Origin: Pontederia crassipes
Lineage: Eukaryota > Streptophyta > Magnoliopsida > Commelinales > Pontederiaceae
DNA length: 64,000 nt
Direction of reading: 5' to 3'
NCBI GenBank assembly: GCA_030549335.1
Contig: JAUKPH010000018.1
Location: forward strand, 6,014,001-6,078,000
The notes under the pieces were generated by a model, which saw nothing but the letters and a program-made list of their open reading frames with translations, was not told the DNA's origin and ran no database searches. A program made the position numbers and the translations under genes. This document shows positions 60,276-64,000 of this stretch, one piece after another (within the stretch, counting starts at the first letter, position 1; every line of letters starts with the position of its first letter).

Positions 60276-63200
60276 AATCCCCCAGAGCGTTATCTTTGAT
60301 TGTAACGGTTCAACTTCTGTTTGAAATAGAGTTAAAGTTTTAAAGATCTATCACCTCTTATGACACCCAAAGGTTGTAATAAGTATCTATAACTTATAGC
60401 TTTGAACCTAACTCTAAGACTCTAATCCCCAAGAGCGTTATCTTTGATTGTAACGGTTCAACTTCGGTTTGAAATAGAGTTAAAGTTCTAAAGATCTATC
60501 ACCTCTTAGGACACCCAAAGGTTGTAATAAGTATCTATAACTTATAGCTTTGAACCTAACTCTAAGGCTCTAATCCCCAAGAGCGTTATCTTTGATTGTA
60601 ACGGTTCAACTTCGGTTTGAAATAGAGTTAAAGTTCTAAAGATCTATCACCTCTTAGGACACCCAAAGGTTGTAATAAGTATCTATAACTTATAGCTTTG
60701 AACCTAACTCTAACGCTCTAATCCCCAAGAGCGTTATCTTTGATTGTAACGGTTCAACTTCAGTTTGAAAAAGAGTTAAATTTCTAAAGATCTATCACCT
60801 CTTAGGATACCCAAAGGTTGTAATAAGTATCTATAACTTATAGCTTCGAACCTAACTCTAAGACTCTAATCCCCAAGAGCGTTATCTTTGATTGTAACGG
60901 TTCAACTTCGGTTTGAAATAGAGTTAAAGTTCTAAAGATCTATCACCTCTTAGGAGACCCAAAGGTTGTAATAAGTATCTATAACTTATAGCTTTGAACC
61001 TAACTCTAAGACTCTAATCCCCAAGAGCATTATCTTTGATTGTAACGGTTCAACTTCTGTTTGAAATAGAGTTAAAGTTGTAAAGATCTATCACCTCTTA
61101 TGACACCCAAAGGTTGTAATAAGTATCTATAACTTATAGCTTTGAACCTAACTCTAAGACTCTAATCTCCAAGAGCGTTATCTTTGATTGTAACGGTTCA
61201 ACTTCGGTTTGAAATAGAGTTAAAGTTCTAAAGATCTATCACCTCTTAGGACACCCAAAGGTTGTAATAAGTATCTATAACTTATAGCTTTGAACCTAAC
61301 TCTAAGACTCTAATCCCCAAGAGCGTTATCTTTGATTGTAACGGTTCAACTTCGGTTTGAAATAGAGTTAAAGTTCTAAAGATCTATCACCTCTTAGGAC
61401 ACCCAAAGGTTGTAATAAGTATCTATAACTTATAGCTTTGAACCTAACTCTAAGACTCTAATCCCCAAGAGCTTATCTTTGATTATAACGGTTCAACTTC
61501 GGTTTGAAATAGAGTTAAAGTTCTAAAGATCTATCACCTCTTAGGACACACAAAGGTTGTAATAAGTATCTATAACTTATAGCTTTGAACCTAACTCTAA
61601 GACTCTAATCTCCAAGAGCGTTATTTTTTATTGTAACGGTTCAACTTCGGTTTCAAATAGAGTTAAAGTTCTAAAGATCTATCACCTCTTATGGCACCCA
61701 AAGGTTGTAATAAGTATCTATAACTTATAGCTTTGAACCTAACTCTAAGACTCTAATCCCCAAGAGCGTTATCTTTGATTGTAACGGTTCAACTTCGGTT
61801 TGAAATAGAGTTAAAGTTCTAAAGATCTATCACCTCTTAGGACACCCAAAGGTTGTAATAAGTATCTATAACTTATAGCTTTAACCTAACTCTAAGACTC
61901 TAATCCCCAAGAGTGTTATCTTTGATTGTAACGGTTCAACTTCGGTTTGAAATAGAGTTAAAGTTCTAAAGATCTATCACCTCTTAGGACACACAAAGGT
62001 TGTAATAAGTATCTATAACTTATAGCTTTGAACCTAACTCTAAGACTCTAATCCCCAAGAGCGTTATTTTTTATTGTAACGGTTCAACTTCGGTTTCAAA
62101 TAGAGTTAAAGTTCTAAAGATCTATCACCTCTTATGACACCCAAAGGTTGTAATAAGTATGTATAACTTATAGCTTTGAACCTAACTCTAAGGCTCTAAT
62201 CCCCAAGAGCGTTATCTTTGATTGTAACGGTTCAACTTCGGTTTGAAATAGAGTTAAAGTTCTAAAGATCTATCACCTCTTAGGACACCCAAAGGTTGTA
62301 ATAAGTATCTATAACTTATAGCTTTGAACCTAACTCTAAGACTCTAATCCCCAAGAGCGTTATCTTTGATTGTAACGGTTCAACTTCGGTTTGAAATAGA
62401 GTTAAAGTTCTAAAGATATATCACCTCTTAGGACACCCAAAGGTTGTAATAAGTATCTATAACTTATAGCTTTGAACCTAACTCTAAGGCTCTAATCCCC
62501 AAGAGCGTTATCTTTGATTGTAACGGTTCAACTTCGGTTTGAAATAGAGTTAAAGTTCTAAAGATCTGTCACCTCTTAGGACACCCAAAGGTTGTAATAA
62601 GTATCCATAACTTATAGCTTTGAACCTAACTCTAAGACTCTAATCCCCCAGAGCGTTATCTTTGATTGTAACGGTTCAACTTCGGTTTGAAATAGAGTTA
62701 AAGTTCTAAAGATCTATCACCTCTTAGGATACCCAAAGGTTGTAATAAGTATCTATAACTTATAGCTTTGAACCTAACTCTAAGACTCTAATCCCCAAGA
62801 GCGTTATCTTTGATTGTAACAGTTCAACTTCGGTTTGAAATAGAGTTAAAGTTCTAAAGATCTATCACCTCTTAGGACACCCAAAGGTTGTAATAAGTAT
62901 CTATAACTTATAGCTTTGAACCTAACTCTAAGACTCTAATCCCCCAGAGCGTTATCTTTGATTGTAACGGTTCAACTTCTGTTTGAAATAGAGTTAAAGT
63001 TTTAAAGATCTATCACCTCTTATGACACCCAAAGGTTGTAATAAGTATCTATAACTTATAGCTTTGAACCTAACTCTAAGACTCTAATCCCCAAGAGCGT
63101 TATCTTTGATTGTAACGGTTCAACTTCGGTTTGAAATAGAGTTAAAGTTCTAAAGATCTATCACCTCTTAGGACACCCAAAGGTTGTAATAAGTATCTAT

Positions 63201-63890
63201 AACTTATAGCTTTGAACCTAACTCTAAGGCTCTAATCCCCAAGAGCGTTATCTTTGATTGTAACGGTTCAACTTCGGTTTGAAATAGAGTTAAAGTTCTA
63301 AAGATCTATCACCTCTTAGGACACCCAAAGGTTGTAATAAGTATCTATAACTTATAGCTTTGAACCTAACTCTAACGCTCTAATCCCCAAGAGCGTTATC
63401 TTTGATTGTAACGGTTCAACTTCAGTTTGAAAAAGAGTTAAATTTCTAAAGATCTATCACCTCTTAGGATACCCAAAGGTTGTAATAAGTATCTATAACT
63501 TATAGCTTCGAACCTAACTCTAAGACTCTAATCCCCAAGAGCGTTATCTTTGATTGTAACGGTTCAACTTCGGTTTGAAATAGAGTTAAAGTTCTAAAGA
63601 TCTATCACCTCTTAGGAGACCCAAAGGTTGTAATAAGTATCTATAACGTATAGCTTTGAACCTAACTCTAAGACTCTAATCCCCAAGAGCATTATCTTTG
63701 ATTGTAACGGTTCAACTTCTGTTTGAAATAGAGTTAAAGTTGTAAAGATCTATCACCTCTTATGACACCCAAAGGTTGTAATAAGTATCTATAACTTATA
63801 GCTTTGAACCTAACTCTAAGACTCTAATCTCCAAGAGCGTTATCTTTGATTGTAACGGTTCAACTTCGGTTTGAAATAGAGTTAAAGTTC
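59540..63890 (+). repeat. 18-monomer (2,662-bp) higher-order duplication
   Basis: Pairs at 2,662 bp: AAGATATA 59,751/62,413, CAACTTCTGT 60,311/62,973, CTTCAGTTTGAAAAAG near 60,759/63,421, and GGAGAC 60,953/63,615. That is 18 units minus 2 bp. The left edge of copy 2 is near 62,200 and the match is lost near 63,890. It overlaps the end of the 36-unit block, so the two events are nested. A few single differences separate the copies, such as GTATCCATAAC at 62,603. Confidence 0.78.
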
Positions 63891-64000
63891 TAAAGATATA
63901 TCACCTCTTAGGACACCCAAAGGTTGTAATAAGTATCTATAACTTATAGCTTTGAACCTAACTCTAAGGCTCTAATCCCCAAGAGCGTTATCTTTGATTG

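Larger units (their letters stand above)
41724..64000 (+). repeat. 148-bp satellite array, right arm (about 150 monomers)
   Basis: The same monomer resumes in the same orientation and phase directly after the LTR element. The left arm stops in ...CCCAAAG and the right arm restarts with CAAAGGTTGTAATAAG, so removing the element and one copy of the 5-bp duplication restores a continuous unit. Variants seen in the left arm recur here in long shared runs, so both arms are one array. Some are private to the right arm or enriched there: GGTCCAACTTCTG at 41,959, 44,327, 53,944 and 59,271, and GGAGACCC at 60,953 and 63,615. The array runs off the window end in mid-monomer. No gene is visible in it. 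Confidence 0.98.

Noticed and set aside
1-64000. CRISPR array
   Set aside because: The repeats are contiguous 148-bp units with no unique spacers, and the rest of the window is plant-type.

Overview
The window is almost entirely plant-type satellite DNA. A 148-bp monomer (about 35% GC by hand count of the consensus) repeats head-to-tail from base 1 to 36,506 and again from 41,729 to 64,000. That is roughly 247 plus 150 copies, all in the same orientation and with almost no length change. I see no ordinary host gene, tRNA, rRNA or CRISPR. The monomer length close to one nucleosome, the high homogeneity, the higher-order block structure and the nested LTR retrotransposon together suggest a centromeric or pericentromeric array of a flowering plant. 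The species cannot be named from this sequence, and centromere function is an inference.

Layout. 1-20,880 is a mosaic of multi-monomer blocks copied at offsets of 12, 15, 19 and 24 monomers, with a poorly homogenised island near 17.6-18.6 kb. 20,880-35,660 is a near-perfect tandem triplication (the third copy partial) of a 5,030-bp, 34-monomer unit. 36,507-41,723 is one LTR retrotransposon on the + strand. It has 684-bp LTRs that look identical by eye, a 5-bp target-site duplication, an initiator-tRNA-Met primer site and a polypurine tract. 41,729-45,470 contains a 2,368-bp (16-monomer) duplication whose second copy is an uninterrupted version of the insertion site. 47,850-52,578 is a long-range copy of 18,620-23,240. 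50,160-60,275 is a 5,327-bp (36-monomer) tandem duplication. 59,540-63,890 is a 2,662-bp (18-monomer) tandem duplication.

The retroelement. Its 3.85-kb interior carries one 819-codon frame. The first quarter looks like a Ty3/gypsy gag-pol fragment with a protease-like domain. The rest is hydrophobic, aromatic-rich sequence built on a 169-codon internal duplication that I cannot assign to a standard domain. I recognise no full reverse transcriptase, RNase H or integrase, so the element looks broken and would depend on a helper, yet its ends look very young. The satellite blocks and the element together record recent turnover: repeated unequal exchange or copying of many-monomer blocks, then a late insertion that the neighbouring duplication does not share.
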